Assembly (NCBI RefSeq): GCF_000148645.1
Contig: NC_014541.1
Span: 2,999,139-3,063,138 of the forward strand
DNA length: 64,000 bases
Reading direction: 5' to 3'
Origin: Ferrimonas balearica DSM 9799
Lineage (GTDB): Bacteria; Pseudomonadota; Gammaproteobacteria; Enterobacterales; Shewanellaceae
Positions 18,801 through 29,354 of this stretch are shown one piece after another; position 1 is the stretch's first letter, and each line of letters begins with the position of its first letter. The notes beneath the pieces were generated by a model. The model searched no databases. It saw only the letters and a program-made list of their open reading frames with translations, and was not told where the DNA came from. The position numbers were made by a program, and so were the translations under genes.

Positions 18801-18830
18801 AAAAAAACGCCCCGGTCGGGGCGTTTTTTT
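18801..18830. terminator. Bidirectional intrinsic terminator
   Basis: A7, ACGCCCCG/CGGGGCGT stem with a 2-base loop, T7. It serves the converging carboxypeptidase and subtilase genes. Confidence 0.92.
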
Positions 18831-18845
18831 GTTTCTGGCGTTCGC

Positions 18846-20615
18846 TCAGTCCACGGTCACCGTCAGGGTGGCGCCAGAGTAGGCGCGGTAGCCGTAGATG
18901 CCGATGTACCAGGTGCCAGCGGTGGGATTGGCGCCGCTGCAGGTTTCGTTGTTGCCGTTGAGGTAGGGGCGGCAATCGTAGCTGTTACGGGTCGGGTTGC
19001 TGCCGTAACGCACGTACAGATCCGCATCGCCGCTGCCGCCAGCCAGACTGATGGTCAGGTTGCTGGCCCCATCGGGCACCTCAACACTGAAGTACTGCCA
19101 GCTGCGACGGGCCCCATCGAGATTCTCATAGGTATCAGTGGTGCCATCACCCCCGCCGCCACCGGTATCGCCATTGATGGCAGCGGTCACCGCCGCATCA
19201 GAATCCACCAGGCCAGCCCCGCAGTTGCTGCAGTTGTCCGCCCGGGAGGTGGACTTCAGCAGGCTTTCAGCGCGATCCGGCGTCATGGTGGGGTCCGCCT
19301 CATACAGCATCGCCACCAGGCCCGCTACGTGCGGCGCCGCCATGGAGGTACCCTGCAGGTAGTCGTAGCTGTCGCTGCCCGGCGACGTGGCACCACTGTT
19401 GTAGGTGGAGAGCACGCCGTTGGGATCACTGGCAAAGCTCTGAGCGCCGCCCGGAGCGGAGATGTCTACCGAGGCACCGTAGTTGGAGTAGTAAGCCCGC
19501 GCGCCATCGCGGCCCAGAGCCGCCACGTTAATCACGCCACTGCAGTTGGCAGGATTGAAACCACTGGCGTCAGCATTGCTGTTGCCCGCCGCCACCACCA
19601 CCGCCGCGCCATTGCTGCGGGCGGTGTTGATCGCCGCCTGCGTGGTGCTGCTGCAACTGCCACTGCCCCCCAGGCTCATATTGATCACGTTGGCCGGATT
19701 GGCGTTGGTCGGTACCCCGGACACGTTGCCCCCGGAGGCCCAGATGATGCCGTCAGCAATGTCGGAGGTGTAACCGCCGCACTTACCCAGCACCCGAACC
19801 GGCACCACCTTGGCGTCATAGGCCACGCCCACCACGCCGGTGCTGTTGTTGGCCACCGCCGCCACGGTGCCCGCCACATGGGTGCCGTGCCAGCTGCTGT
19901 CATAGTCTGATGGGGGATAGCCACCACCACATTCACCCTGGGTCATGGCATCGCCAGGATCCTGAGCATCACTGTCGCGACCATCGCCATCCACCGACAC
20001 AAAGGTATCGCTGATCATGTCATAGCCGGGCAGCAGGTTGGCGTTCAGGTCCGCGTGGGGGCGATAACCGGTATCCAGTACTGCCACCACGGTGCCCGCG
20101 CCGGTGGCATTGTCCCAGGCCGCCGGCAGATTCATCCCGGCAGTGGCCTCAAAGTAGTGCCACTGGTCACCGTAGCGGGGATCAGTGGGGGTGGCCGCGG
20201 GGCGCAACAGCTGGTCCACTTCAATGGAAACGATATTGGGATCGTTCGCCATCATATCGCTCATCATCGCTTCCGCATCGGCGCGGTTCAGCGCACGATC
20301 AGCCCGCATCACGTGACGCTGGGCCAGGCCCATTGCACGAAGGTATTGAATCTCTCGACCCAGATTACGGCCCAGCGCTTCGGTGCGCTCCAGCATCTGC
20401 GCCCGGCGCTGCTGAGCGTTCATCAGTCCCCACTGGTTGGGGCTGGCCGTCAGCGCTGCTTCGTCGTACTGGACGATAAAGCGGGTGGCCGGTCCGTCAT
20501 TCAGGCTGGCCCCCACCGACTTAGCGGCGGGGACATTGGGGCGTTCCAGTGCCGATACGGCAGGGCTGGCCAACAGCACACCGCTCAGCGCGGCACAAAG
20601 TAACGTCGGTTTCAT
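18846..20615 (-). CDS. Secreted subtilisin-like (S8) serine protease with PPC domain
   Basis: 589 residues. Signal peptide (1-22), an inhibitor-like propeptide (to about 140), S8 catalytic domain with D181 (VLDTGYRPH), H243 (HGTHVAGT), oxyanion Asn (AAGNSN) and S424 (GTSMAAPHVAG), then a Gly-rich linker and a C-terminal pre-peptidase domain (about 500-589, ending LTVTVD). The linker Gly run is near residue 492. It is likely an extracellular protease of the kind common in marine Alteromonadales. AAGGAA precedes the ATG at 20615. The PPC domain is normally removed or aids secretion. Confidence 0.95.
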   Translation of the reverse strand: MKPTLLCAALSGVLLASPAVSALERPNVPAAKSVGASLNDGPATRFIVQYDEAALTASPNQWGLMNAQQRRAQMLERTEALGRNLGREIQYLRAMGLAQRHVMRADRALNRADAEAMMSDMMANDPNIVSIEVDQLLRPAATPTDPRYGDQWHYFEATAGMNLPAAWDNATGAGTVVAVLDTGYRPHADLNANLLPGYDMISDTFVSVDGDGRDSDAQDPGDAMTQGECGGGYPPSDYDSSWHGTHVAGTVAAVANNSTGVVGVAYDAKVVPVRVLGKCGGYTSDIADGIIWASGGNVSGVPTNANPANVINMSLGGSGSCSSTTQAAINTARSNGAAVVVAAGNSNADASGFNPANCSGVINVAALGRDGARAYYSNYGASVDISAPGGAQSFASDPNGVLSTYNSGATSPGSDSYDYLQGTSMAAPHVAGLVAMLYEADPTMTPDRAESLLKSTSRADNCSNCGAGLVDSDAAVTAAINGDTGGGGGDGTTDTYENLDGARRSWQYFSVEVPDGASNLTISLAGGSGDADLYVRYGSNPTRNSYDCRPYLNGNNETCSGANPTAGTWYIGIYGYRAYSGATLTVTVD

Positions 20616-20883
20616 AGCGGTTCCTTGCATAGACAAGTTGGCGGACAGAACGTCATAAGCGTGTCGTTTCCACTTATTTCCCTGCCAACACGACGTATCA
20701 AAATCTCGGACAACCGAGCCAAGGCCGACGCCTACCCTGAGCCCATCGGGGACATATCTCCATGCACGGAGGCTATTTGGCAGCCAACGTCAGAACGCAC
20801 TCACGAGCGAATGGGTGCAAAGCCCCGTTTCACTCCAGCAGGACAAGCCATCTCAGCGCAACTTGACGATTCGCACCCAAAAA
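20616..20883. other. Divergent promoter region of the protease and LexA-boxed gene
   Basis: About 270 bases with no gene. Beyond the LexA boxes at its right edge I see no further clear regulatory site. Confidence 0.5.
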
Positions 20884-20917
20884 CTGTATATATAACCAGC
20901 ACTGTTCATTTATACAG
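20884..20917 (+). promoter_or_regulatory. Two adjacent LexA (SOS) boxes
   Basis: Box 1 is CTGT-N8-CCAG at 20884-20899 with an alternating AT core; box 2 is CTGT-N8-ACAG at 20902-20917, a perfect core match to the gammaproteobacterial LexA consensus. They are 18 bp apart and end 9 bases before the next ATG, so LexA would block transcription directly. Confidence 0.8.
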
Positions 20918-20926
20918 ATACGTACC

Positions 20927-21655
20927 ATGAGCACATTTCAATTGAGCCATAGCCAGCCAGTGGCCTGGCTGAAATCTCTGGGCCGCCACTCGGTTGACCT
21001 GGTGGTGACCGAATTGCCGACCCCGCGTCGCGGGCCAGCCATCGCCACCGAACTGAAAAATGCCCGCTCGGTGCGTAATCAGTGGTTTGCCATCTTCCCC
21101 AATGACCCCTACCCCGGCCTGTTTGAACAGCTCTACCGGGTGCTCAAGCCCAACAGCCACTTCTACCTGTTTTGCCGTCAGGAGGCGCTGTTCGTGGTGA
21201 AGCCCCTGGCCGAAGCCGCCGGCTTCCGTTTCCAGACCGTGCTGGTGTGGGACCAGCAGCGCAAGAAAACGGGCCGCAACTACCGCAACCAGCTGGGCTG
21301 GATCTGCCTGTTTGAAAAGGGCCAGCGGGCGGTGGCCGACCCCAGCCAGAGCGACCTGCTGAGCTACGCCCTGGAGAACCAACACAAGCCCCACGCCCTG
21401 CTGGCACTGCTGATGGCGCAAAGCAGCGCTCCCGGCCAGCTGGTGATCGATCCCTTCTGCCTCGACGCCCAGATAGCCCAATCCGCCCTTACGGAGGGCC
21501 GACGCTTCTGCGGTGCCTGTGCCGACGAGGCTCAGCATCTGGCCCTGCGCACTCAACTGCGGGCCCTGCCCGACATCACCGAACTGCTGACCCGCCCCGC
21601 CAGCACGCCCCTGCCCGGCTGGGCCCAGGGCAGTGCGCAGATGGCGCTGCTCTGA
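20927..21655 (+). CDS. Degenerate N6/N4-type DNA methyltransferase-like protein, SOS-boxed
   Basis: 242 residues. The order of segments is that of the PF01555 DNA methyltransferase family: VDLVVTELP (about 23-31) at the place of the catalytic VDLIITDPPY, LYRVLKPNSHFYLFC, then KPHALLALLM and VIDPFCLDAQIA (about 173-184) at the place of DPFxGSGTT. The catalytic DPPY is replaced by TELP and the glycines of the SAM motif are lost, so methylation is unlikely. Two LexA boxes overlap its promoter. It may bind DNA or act as a partner in the damage response; the function is unknown. It stands alone with its own terminator. No strong ribosome site is seen before the ATG. Confidence 0.75.
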   Translation: MSTFQLSHSQPVAWLKSLGRHSVDLVVTELPTPRRGPAIATELKNARSVRNQWFAIFPNDPYPGLFEQLYRVLKPNSHFYLFCRQEALFVVKPLAEAAGFRFQTVLVWDQQRKKTGRNYRNQLGWICLFEKGQRAVADPSQSDLLSYALENQHKPHALLALLMAQSSAPGQLVIDPFCLDAQIAQSALTEGRRFCGACADEAQHLALRTQLRALPDITELLTRPASTPLPGWAQGSAQMALL

Positions 21656-21670
21656 ACCCGGCGAAAAAAA

Positions 21671-21692
21671 CCACCTGCATAGCAGGTGGCTT
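21671..21692 (+). terminator. Intrinsic terminator after the SOS-boxed gene
   Basis: CCACCTGC/GCAGGTGG stem with a 3-base loop followed by CTTTG. Confidence 0.65.
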
Positions 21693-21717
21693 TGATGACC
21701 CGAATCCCCTTGGGCTC

Positions 21718-21802
21718 CGTGCGGCGCAGCCGCACGCTACGGTATAGGCCACCTCTTCGGTTTTAAGTACGGATTCGGCCGTAGTGTGCGCCTATGGCGC
21801 AC
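21718..21802. repeat. Pair of REP elements, outward orientation
   Basis: At 21718-21740 a CGTGCGGC/GCCGCACG hairpin followed by CTAC; at 21781-21802 GTAG followed by a GTGCGCC/GGCGCAC hairpin. A GTAG tetranucleotide beside an imperfect palindrome is the hallmark of REP elements handled by RAYT transposases. A truncated third copy (GCACGCTACGG) follows at about 21830. They belong to the same family as the array after punC. No RAYT gene is in the window. Confidence 0.75.
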
Positions 21803-21884
21803 GAACTGAACCAGCATGGGCACGCTACGGGCATAGCCCCGGAGTTCTGTTCACCAGCGCTATCGGCAGTGGTTTAGGGATGGC

Positions 21885-21920
21885 AATAAAAAACACCGCC
21901 CGAGGGCGGTGTTTTTTATT
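21885..21920 (-). terminator. Intrinsic terminator of purL
   Basis: A long perfect stem made of CACCGCCC/GGGCGGTG extended by A-rich and T-rich arms, working in both directions. Confidence 0.92.
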
Positions 21921-21933
21921 GCCGGTTGGCCGA

Positions 21934-24900
21934 TTAACCCAGGGTCACCCGGGCGCTGCGGAACATCCGCATCCACGGGCTGTCTTCGCCCCAGCCGTCC
22001 GGGTGCCAGGAGTTGGCCACGGTACGGAACACCCGCTCCGGGTGCGGCATCATGATGGTGGCGCGACCGTCGGTGGTGGTCAGGCCGGTGATGCCGGCCG
22101 GCGAACCGTTGGGGTTAGCCGGGTACTGGGTGGCAATCTGGCCACGGTGGTTGAGGTAACGCAGCGCCACGGTGCCGGAGTTGTCTGCGGCCTGGAACGC
22201 GTCCAGGTTGGCAAACTCGGCACGGCCTTCACCGTGAGACACGGCGATCGGCATGATGGAGCCAGCCATACCGCCGAGGAAGGCGGACGGGCTGTCCTGC
22301 ACTTCCACCAGCGAGAAGCGGGCTTCAAAGCGCTCAGAGCGGTTACGCACAAAGTGCGGCCAGTGCTCGGAACCGGGGATGATGCTCTTCAGGTTGGAGA
22401 GCATCTGGCAGCCGTTACATACCCCCAGAGAGAGGGTGTCCGGACGCTCGAAGAAGCCCTGGAACTGCTCACGGGCACGGTCATTGAACAGGATGGACTT
22501 GGCCCAGCCCTCACCGGCACCCAGTACGTCACCGTAGGAGAAGCCACCACAAGCCACCAGAGCCTGGAACTGCTCCAGAGTCAGGCGACCTTCCAGGATG
22601 TCACTCATGTGCACGTCGATGGCTTCAAAGCCTGCGCGGTCAAACGCCGCCGCCATCTCAACGTGGGAGTTCACCCCCTGCTCACGCAGGATCGCCACCT
22701 TGGGCGCGGTGCCCTTGGTGATGTAAGGCGCGGCGATGTCTTCAGCCGGGTTGAAGGTGAGTTGGGTAAACAGGCCCGGATCCTCAGCATCCTGCTTGGC
22801 CTTGAACTCCTCTTCCGCACACTCCGGGTTGTCACGCAGAGACTGCATGCGGAAGGTGGTTTCGCCCCACAGGGTGCGCAGCTCGGTGCGGGACTCATCC
22901 ACCAGCACCTGCTCGCCCTGGCGGATCACGATGCGATCCGCGTCGGACAGGCCACCAATCACGTGGCTGCATGCGGCCAGGCCATGCTCAGCCAGTACCG
23001 CCTGCACCGAGGCGAGGTCGTCGTTGCGCACCTGGATAACGGCACCCAGCTCTTCGTTGAACAGCAGGGCCAGCGGGTCGTTGCCCAGGCCAGTCAGATC
23101 CACATCCAGACCCAGCTTACCGGCGAACGTCATCTCAGCCAGGGTCACCAGCAGACCGCCATCGCCCTTGTCGTGGTAGGCGATCAGCTTCTGCTCAGCG
23201 ATCAGGCTCTGAATCGCCAGCCAGAAACCTTTCAGGCGGGCGGCATCGTCCACATCCGGAGCCACGTTACCCAGCTGGTTGTACACCTGGGCCAGGGCAG
23301 AACCGCCCAGACGCTGCTGGCCTGCGGCCAGGTCCAGGTACACCAGGGTGCTGTCGCCAAGGTCATTGCGCAGCTGCGGCGTCACGGTGTTGCGGGCGTC
23401 TTCCACCCGGCCAAAGGCGGTGATCACCAGCGACATCGGCGCGGTCACGCTCTTGGCTTCGCCGTTCTCTTCCCAGGCGGTCTTCATCGACATGGAGTCT
23501 TTGCCCACCGGGATGGTCAGGCCGAGGGCCGGACACAGCTCTTCACCCACGGCTTTCACCGCTTCGTACAGACCCGCGTCTTCACCCGGGTGACCGGCAG
23601 CGGCCATCCAGTTGGCGGACAGCTTAACGTGCTTGAGTGCGCCAACGTGGGCAGACGCCAGGTTGGTGAGCGCTTCACCCACCGCCATGCGGGCGGAGGC
23701 GCCGTAGTTGATCAGGGCCAGCGGGGTGCGTTCACCCATCGCCATCGCTTCACCGTGGTAGGTGTCGAGGGTGGCGGTGGTGACGGCGCAGTTGGCCACC
23801 GGGATCTGCCAGGGGCCGACCATCTGGTCACGGGCCACCAGGCCGGTCACGGAGCGGTCACCGATGGTGATCAGGAAGGTTTTCTCGGCCACGGCCGGCA
23901 GGCGCAGCACCCGACGGATGGCGTCTTTCAGCTCAATGCCGCTGGTGTCCAGCGCCGGGGCCGCACACACCGTGGAGGCCACATCGCGGTGCATCTTCGG
24001 TGCTTTGCCCAGCAGCACCTCCATCGGCATGTCGATGGGGTTGTTGCCGAAGTGGCTGTCTTCCAGCACCAGCTGCAGCTCTTCAGTGGCTTCACCGATC
24101 ACCGCGTAAGGGGCACGCTCACGTTTACAGATGGCGTCGAACACATCGAGGTTCTCGGCCGCCACCGCCATCACGTAACGCTCCTGGGATTCGTTACACC
24201 ACAGCTCCAGCGGGCTCATGCCCGGCTCGTCGCAGGGCACATCGCGCAGTTTGAAGCGGCCACCACGGCCACCGTCGTCCACCAGTTCCGGCATGGCGTT
24301 GGAGAGGCCACCGGCACCCACATCGTGGATAAAGGCGATGGGGTTGCCGTCACCCAGCTGCCAGCAGCGGTCGATCACTTCCTGGCAACGGCGCTCAATC
24401 TCCGGGTTGTCACGCTGCACGGAGGCAAAGTCGAGGTCTTCGGAGGACTGGCCGGAGGCCATGGAGGAAGCCGCGCCGCCGCCCAGGCCGATGTTCATGG
24501 CCGGGCCACCCAGCACAATCAGTTTGGCGCCAACCGGGATCTCGCCCTTCTGCACGTGCTCCTCACGGATGTTGCCGAAACCGCCCGCCAGCATGATCGG
24601 CTTGTGGTAACCGCGCACCTCGGTGCCGTTGAAACTCTGCACCTGCTGCTCGTAGGTACGGAAGTAACCGTTCAGGGCCGGACGACCAAATTCGTTGTTG
24701 AACGCGGCGCCGCCCAGCGGCCCCTCAATCATGATGTCCAGCGCGGTGACGATGCGGTCCGGCTTGCCGTAGGGCTGCTCCCAGGGCTGTTCAAAGCCGG
24801 GGATGTTCAGGTTGGACACGGTAAAACCGGTCAGACCCGCCTTCGGCTTGGAGCCACGGCCGGTGGCACCCTCATCGCGGATCTCACCACCGGAACCGGT

Positions 24901-25827
24901 GGCCGCGCCCGGGTAGGGGGAGATGGCGGTGGGGTGGTTGTGGGTTTCCACCTTCATCAGGATGTGGACCGGCTCCTGGTGATAGCGGTAGACGCCATCG
25001 GCGTCAGCGAAGAAGCGACCCGCGTTGGAACCGGTCATTACCGCGGCGTTGTCCTTGTAGGCGGACAGCGTCTCTTCCGGGGTCACTTCAAAGGTGTTCT
25101 TGATCATCTTGAACAGCGACTTGGGCTGCTCAACGCCGTCGATGGTCCAGTCGGCGTTAAAGATCTTATGACGGCAGTGCTCAGAGTTGGCCTGCGCGAA
25201 CATGTAGAGTTCGATGTCGTTGGGGTTACGGCCCAGCTTCTGGAAGTTCTCGACCAGGTAGTCGATCTCATCCTCGGCCAGCGCCAGACCCAGGGAAACG
25301 TTGGCCTGAGCCAGCGCTTCACGGCCGCCAGCGAGGATGTCCACGCTGGTAAACGGCTTGGGTTCCGCCGCTTCAAACAACACCTTGGCGTCGTCGAAGC
25401 CCGGCAGTACCGCTTCCACCATGCGGTCGTGGATCAGCCCCAGCAGGGCTTTCTGTTCGGCCGGCTCCAGGTTACGGTCCAGTTTGACGTACCAGGCCAG
25501 GCCGCGCTCCAGTCGTTTCACCTCAGACAGGCCGCAGTTGCGGGCGATGTCAGTGGCCTTGGAGGACCAGGGTGAAATGGTGCCCGGGCGAGGCACCACC
25601 AACAACAGGGTGCCTTCCGGGGTATGCTCCTCCATACGGGGACCATAAGTCAGAATTTGGGCAAGTTGTTGGGTGTGTTGCTCAGACAGGGGAGCGGAGA
25701 GATGGGCGAAGTGAGTGTATTCAGCGTAGAGGTCTGTGACGGGCAGTTTGGCATCTCGGCAAGCTTGCATTAGCTTGTTGACCCGAAACGCGGATAACGC
25801 CGGAGCGCCGCGAAGGATCTCAATCAC
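21934..25827 (-). CDS. purL: Phosphoribosylformylglycinamidine synthase
   Basis: 1297 residues, the large single-chain PurL of proteobacteria. It converts FGAR, glutamine and ATP to FGAM in de novo purine synthesis. The N-terminus [18 protein letters not shown] and [17 protein letters not shown] match E. coli closely. The synthetase part contains [20 protein letters not shown], and the C-terminal glutaminase has the nucleophile in GVCNGCQML and the His in HGEGRAEF. It starts with GTG (25827), 7 bases after AAGGTG. No PurR-type box is obvious in the short divergent region. The purL/mltF/tadA neighbourhood is shared with E. coli. Confidence 0.98.
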   Translation of the reverse strand: MIEILRGAPALSAFRVNKLMQACRDAKLPVTDLYAEYTHFAHLSAPLSEQHTQQLAQILTYGPRMEEHTPEGTLLLVVPRPGTISPWSSKATDIARNCGLSEVKRLERGLAWYVKLDRNLEPAEQKALLGLIHDRMVEAVLPGFDDAKVLFEAAEPKPFTSVDILAGGREALAQANVSLGLALAEDEIDYLVENFQKLGRNPNDIELYMFAQANSEHCRHKIFNADWTIDGVEQPKSLFKMIKNTFEVTPEETLSAYKDNAAVMTGSNAGRFFADADGVYRYHQEPVHILMKVETHNHPTAISPYPGAATGSGGEIRDEGATGRGSKPKAGLTGFTVSNLNIPGFEQPWEQPYGKPDRIVTALDIMIEGPLGGAAFNNEFGRPALNGYFRTYEQQVQSFNGTEVRGYHKPIMLAGGFGNIREEHVQKGEIPVGAKLIVLGGPAMNIGLGGGAASSMASGQSSEDLDFASVQRDNPEIERRCQEVIDRCWQLGDGNPIAFIHDVGAGGLSNAMPELVDDGGRGGRFKLRDVPCDEPGMSPLELWCNESQERYVMAVAAENLDVFDAICKRERAPYAVIGEATEELQLVLEDSHFGNNPIDMPMEVLLGKAPKMHRDVASTVCAAPALDTSGIELKDAIRRVLRLPAVAEKTFLITIGDRSVTGLVARDQMVGPWQIPVANCAVTTATLDTYHGEAMAMGERTPLALINYGASARMAVGEALTNLASAHVGALKHVKLSANWMAAAGHPGEDAGLYEAVKAVGEELCPALGLTIPVGKDSMSMKTAWEENGEAKSVTAPMSLVITAFGRVEDARNTVTPQLRNDLGDSTLVYLDLAAGQQRLGGSALAQVYNQLGNVAPDVDDAARLKGFWLAIQSLIAEQKLIAYHDKGDGGLLVTLAEMTFAGKLGLDVDLTGLGNDPLALLFNEELGAVIQVRNDDLASVQAVLAEHGLAACSHVIGGLSDADRIVIRQGEQVLVDESRTELRTLWGETTFRMQSLRDNPECAEEEFKAKQDAEDPGLFTQLTFNPAEDIAAPYITKGTAPKVAILREQGVNSHVEMAAAFDRAGFEAIDVHMSDILEGRLTLEQFQALVACGGFSYGDVLGAGEGWAKSILFNDRAREQFQGFFERPDTLSLGVCNGCQMLSNLKSIIPGSEHWPHFVRNRSERFEARFSLVEVQDSPSAFLGGMAGSIMPIAVSHGEGRAEFANLDAFQAADNSGTVALRYLNHRGQIATQYPANPNGSPAGITGLTTTDGRATIMMPHPERVFRTVANSWHPDGWGEDSPWMRMFRSARVTLG

Positions 25828-25927
25828 GTCGGTTCACCTTATATATTGTTATGATGCAGGGTATGGTTGAGGTGGGCGCTATTATAGAGAAAAGCCCTGC
25901 CTAAAACACCCTCAGTCAATCAGGAAG

Positions 25928-27316
25928 ATGACCCGAATCGTTCACCCCGTGAAGCCAGTCCTGCTGCCGCTGCTGCTGACTCTGCTGTTAAGTGGCTGCC
26001 TCGAACTGGCACAACCGCAAACCCAGGCCCGCGCCGTGCCCAGTCGCACCACGCTGGATGTCGGTACCCTGTATGGCCCCACCACCTATGTGGTGGAGGG
26101 TCAGGGCGCGTCCGGCTTCGATTATGACCTGGCCACCGAGTTTGCCGCCTACCTCGGGGTGCCCCTGAAAATCCACGCTTACCACACCCATGAAGCGCTG
26201 TTTCATGCCATGGAAGCGGGCCGCGTTGACCTGATGGCCGCGGGCCTCACCAGCACGCCGACCCGCCGCCAGTTCTGGCGTTTTGGCCCGCCGCTCTACG
26301 ACATCACCAACCAGCTGGTGTACCGCAATGGCGTGATGCGCCCCAGAAACCTCGGCAACCTGCACGGCACCCTGATGGTGGCCAAAGGCAGCAGCCACGT
26401 TGAGCTGCTGCACCGACAAAGTCAGCAATATCCGGATCTGACCTGGCAGGAGAGCAGTGACTACGATGCCCAGGAGCTGCTGGCGATGGTGGCCGAAGGC
26501 AAGCTCGATTACACCCTGGCCGACTCCACTGCGGTGTCCGTCACCCAACGTTTCCACCCGGAGCTGCGGGTCGCCTTCGACCTCGGCCAACCCATGCCCA
26601 TCGCCTGGGCCCTGCCCCGCACCAACGACAGCGTCCTGTTCAGCGACCTTCTGGATTTCTGGGACAGTCAGGTGCGCGGCGAAAGACTGGAGCGGCTGGA
26701 GGAGCGTTACTTCGGCCACGTTCAGGGGTTTGATTACGTCGACACCCGGGCCTTTATCCGCGCCACCCAGTCCAAACTGCCCCGCTACCAGCCGCTGTTT
26801 GAGCGCTATGCCGGTGATCTGGACTGGCGCAAACTGGCCGCCATCAGTTACCAGGAGTCCCACTGGAACCCCAACGCCCGCTCACCCACCGGGGTGCGCG
26901 GCCTGATGATGCTGACCCTGCCCACCGCCAAGCGGATGGGGATCCGCAACCGCCTCGACCCGGAGCAAAGCATCCGCGGCGGCAGTGAGTACCTGCAACA
27001 GCTGCTCACCCGTCTGCCCCCGCGCATCCCCGAAGAGGAGGCGATCTGGTTCGCCATGGCCGCCTACAACATTGGACTCGGCCACCTCGAGGACGCCCGG
27101 GTGATCACCGAACGCCACGGCAAGGATCCCAACAGCTGGAAGGACGTGAAGGAGTACCTGCCGCTGCTGCGCAAGCGCAAGTATTACCAGAACACCCGCT
27201 ACGGTTTTGCCCGCGGCGACGAGGCCGCCCACTACGTCGACAACATCCGCCGCTACTACGACACCCTGGTGTGGCTGGACAGCCAGTCTCGCTTGCCCGA
27301 CGCCAGCCACTTCTGA
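25928..27316 (+). CDS. mltF: Membrane-bound lytic murein transglycosylase F
   Basis: 462 residues. Lipoprotein signal with LLLSGC, a periplasmic solute-binding-like domain (about 45-265; GFDYDLATEFAAYLG, EAGRVDLMAAGLT) and a C-terminal SLT lysozyme-like domain whose catalytic Glu is in ISYQESHWNPNARS, followed by GVRGLMML and AYNIGLGH. It cleaves peptidoglycan strands, forming anhydromuropeptides, from the outer membrane. It is divergent from purL, as in E. coli. The ribosome site lies very close to the ATG, but no better start precedes the lipobox. Confidence 0.95.
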   Translation: MTRIVHPVKPVLLPLLLTLLLSGCLELAQPQTQARAVPSRTTLDVGTLYGPTTYVVEGQGASGFDYDLATEFAAYLGVPLKIHAYHTHEALFHAMEAGRVDLMAAGLTSTPTRRQFWRFGPPLYDITNQLVYRNGVMRPRNLGNLHGTLMVAKGSSHVELLHRQSQQYPDLTWQESSDYDAQELLAMVAEGKLDYTLADSTAVSVTQRFHPELRVAFDLGQPMPIAWALPRTNDSVLFSDLLDFWDSQVRGERLERLEERYFGHVQGFDYVDTRAFIRATQSKLPRYQPLFERYAGDLDWRKLAAISYQESHWNPNARSPTGVRGLMMLTLPTAKRMGIRNRLDPEQSIRGGSEYLQQLLTRLPPRIPEEEAIWFAMAAYNIGLGHLEDARVITERHGKDPNSWKDVKEYLPLLRKRKYYQNTRYGFARGDEAAHYVDNIRRYYDTLVWLDSQSRLPDASHF

Positions 27317-27521
27317 ACCGATACCAGGGTGTGCGCGCCATCACGCCGACGGCGAAATCTCTGTGAGCCGAACCACAACTGAGCCGCGAAACGTGGACCG
27401 AAAACTTGACGGTTCAGCGGGGCCGGGTTAAGGATTAGGTCTGGATGTCGCTTAGAAATAAGGGGAAATCGGCCGTCACTTTGATGTCATCATGACGACA
27501 CGCCGCCGTCATCCAGGAAGG

Positions 27522-27543
27522 TCATCGTGATCCCTCACGATGA
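27522..27543. promoter_or_regulatory. Perfect 9-bp inverted repeat before the small basic gene
   Basis: TCATCGTGA, spacer TCCC, TCACGATGA. It ends 16 bases before the AAAGGAGG ribosome site. It may be an operator or a 5' leader hairpin. A smaller GTCATCATGAC palindrome lies about 40 bases upstream. Confidence 0.45.
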
Positions 27544-27574
27544 GTATCAGCAGCACCTAAAGGAGGCATCAGGT

Positions 27575-28218
<644 letters not shown>

Positions 28219-28299
28219 TTACAGGGCGGCCATTTTACTCCTTCATCCCGGTTATGCCATGGCTGGCGCCAAACGCATCCGCTTCTGCAATAAATTTGC

Positions 28300-28327
28300 T
28301 TACATCCACGTTACTTCTTGGTATAAA
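28300..28327 (+). promoter_or_regulatory. Sigma70 promoter of the envelope operon
   Basis: TTACAT (28300-28305), a 16-base spacer and TATAAA (28322-28327), about 34 bases before the first ATG of the operon. Confidence 0.6.
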
Positions 28328-28360
28328 TTTTAATCAGTTACAAACGCTTGAGAGAAATGG

Positions 28361-29149
28361 ATGTCTCCGACTGAGTCTGTAAACAGCCCGGTGACCTCGC
28401 GGCTGAAGCCAAAATGGCGCGTACTGCGTTCCGGTGCACTCTACACCGTGGGCCTGATGATCGCCTTCGGCAACTTTAACGACACCAAAGATCTGACCAT
28501 CAGCCTCTATGAATGGGGCACCACCCATTTCACCCACCAGGCCGAGCTCAACCGGCTCGAACAGCTGGATGTCGGCAACTTCCTCGCCTACACCGAAACG
28601 GTGTTCGGCATCCCCCAGGTGGTGAAAGCCTCACGCCTGGACACCGAGCTGCAGTACCGCTACTACAAAACCGACAAATACCTGCTCACCCTGCAGGTGA
28701 AAGAACAGCGGGTACTCGGCTATCTGGTGCAGGCCCTGTCGCTGGAGAACCAGTTCAATACCGCAGGCCCCTTCAGCCCGCCGGTCCCCTTTACTGAGCG
28801 CACACTCGACAACGCCCCGTTGGCCACCCTGCCCTTTGCCGATGAGGGTTTTGCCCTGGACAACCACAACCTGGTCTATTTCCTTGAGCGCCACCCGCTG
28901 GCCGCCGACGGACTCTACCTCAACCTCTATCTGGGCATCACTGAGTACGACACGCCCCATCCGGGGCTGAGCCAAACCCTGGGCGAACTGGATGAGGCGC
29001 TGGTGTTTGGTGAGGAGATCCAAACCCTGGAATCCCTCAACGCGGTGCGGGAACGCTACGCCCCCAACTTCTATGGACTCAGCGAACTGGATAACCCCTA
29101 CATGGCGGAGTCGCTGTTAACCCGCCACGAATTCAACGCCTACTTCTGA
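28361..29149 (+). CDS. ETEC_3214-like membrane-anchored protein
   Basis: 262 residues. One membrane helix near the N-terminus (SGALYTVGLMIAFGNF, about 25-40) and a soluble remainder with many Tyr and Leu residues. Segments such as SLYEWGTTHF and FLAYTETVFGIPQVVK agree with what I recall of the ETEC_3214 domain family; this assignment is from memory and moderate. The function is unknown. It is the first gene of a cluster with an LPP20 lipoprotein and an MltC-like transglycosylase, so a cell-envelope role is likely. The start at 28361 has only a weak ribosome site. Confidence 0.65.
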   Translation: MSPTESVNSPVTSRLKPKWRVLRSGALYTVGLMIAFGNFNDTKDLTISLYEWGTTHFTHQAELNRLEQLDVGNFLAYTETVFGIPQVVKASRLDTELQYRYYKTDKYLLTLQVKEQRVLGYLVQALSLENQFNTAGPFSPPVPFTERTLDNAPLATLPFADEGFALDNHNLVYFLERHPLAADGLYLNLYLGITEYDTPHPGLSQTLGELDEALVFGEEIQTLESLNAVRERYAPNFYGLSELDNPYMAESLLTRHEFNAYF

Positions 29150-29165
29150 CCATGGAGTGTCAGCC

Positions 29166-29354
29166 ATGAGATACGGCTATCTGCCGATGACCTCCGGCCC
29201 TCATCCGCACAACAGGGCGGATTGCGGCAACCGCAAAGCGGGCAGACACACCGGCCAACCGGCCGCTCAAAGAGTTGCGCAAACTCGTTGGCTGTTGCAG
29301 CCGACGGACGCGCCGAACCACGCCATCGCGATGGCGAATCACAAAGGGACCTGA
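29166..29354 (+). CDS. Doubtful 62-codon ORF between operon genes
   Basis: Opens with ATG after GGAG (8 bases) and stops at TGATG, where the A of its stop is the first base of the next start. The peptide is rich in His, Arg, Pro and Asn and does not look like a folded protein. The position and coupling speak for translation, the composition against it. It may only be a translated leader of the lipoprotein gene. Confidence 0.25.
   Translation: MRYGYLPMTSGPHPHNRADCGNRKAGRHTGQPAAQRVAQTRWLLQPTDAPNHAIAMANHKGT

Noticed and set aside
21784-25575. 1263-codon frame opposite purL
   Set aside because: It is the antisense shadow of a highly conserved gene; the His/Val/Gln-rich product is typical of reversed GC-rich coding sequence. 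The same holds for the long frames opposite dld, rbsK and the giant protease.
25828-25927. PurR box between purL and mltF
   Set aside because: No palindrome resembling ACGCAAACGTTTGCGT is present in this short region.
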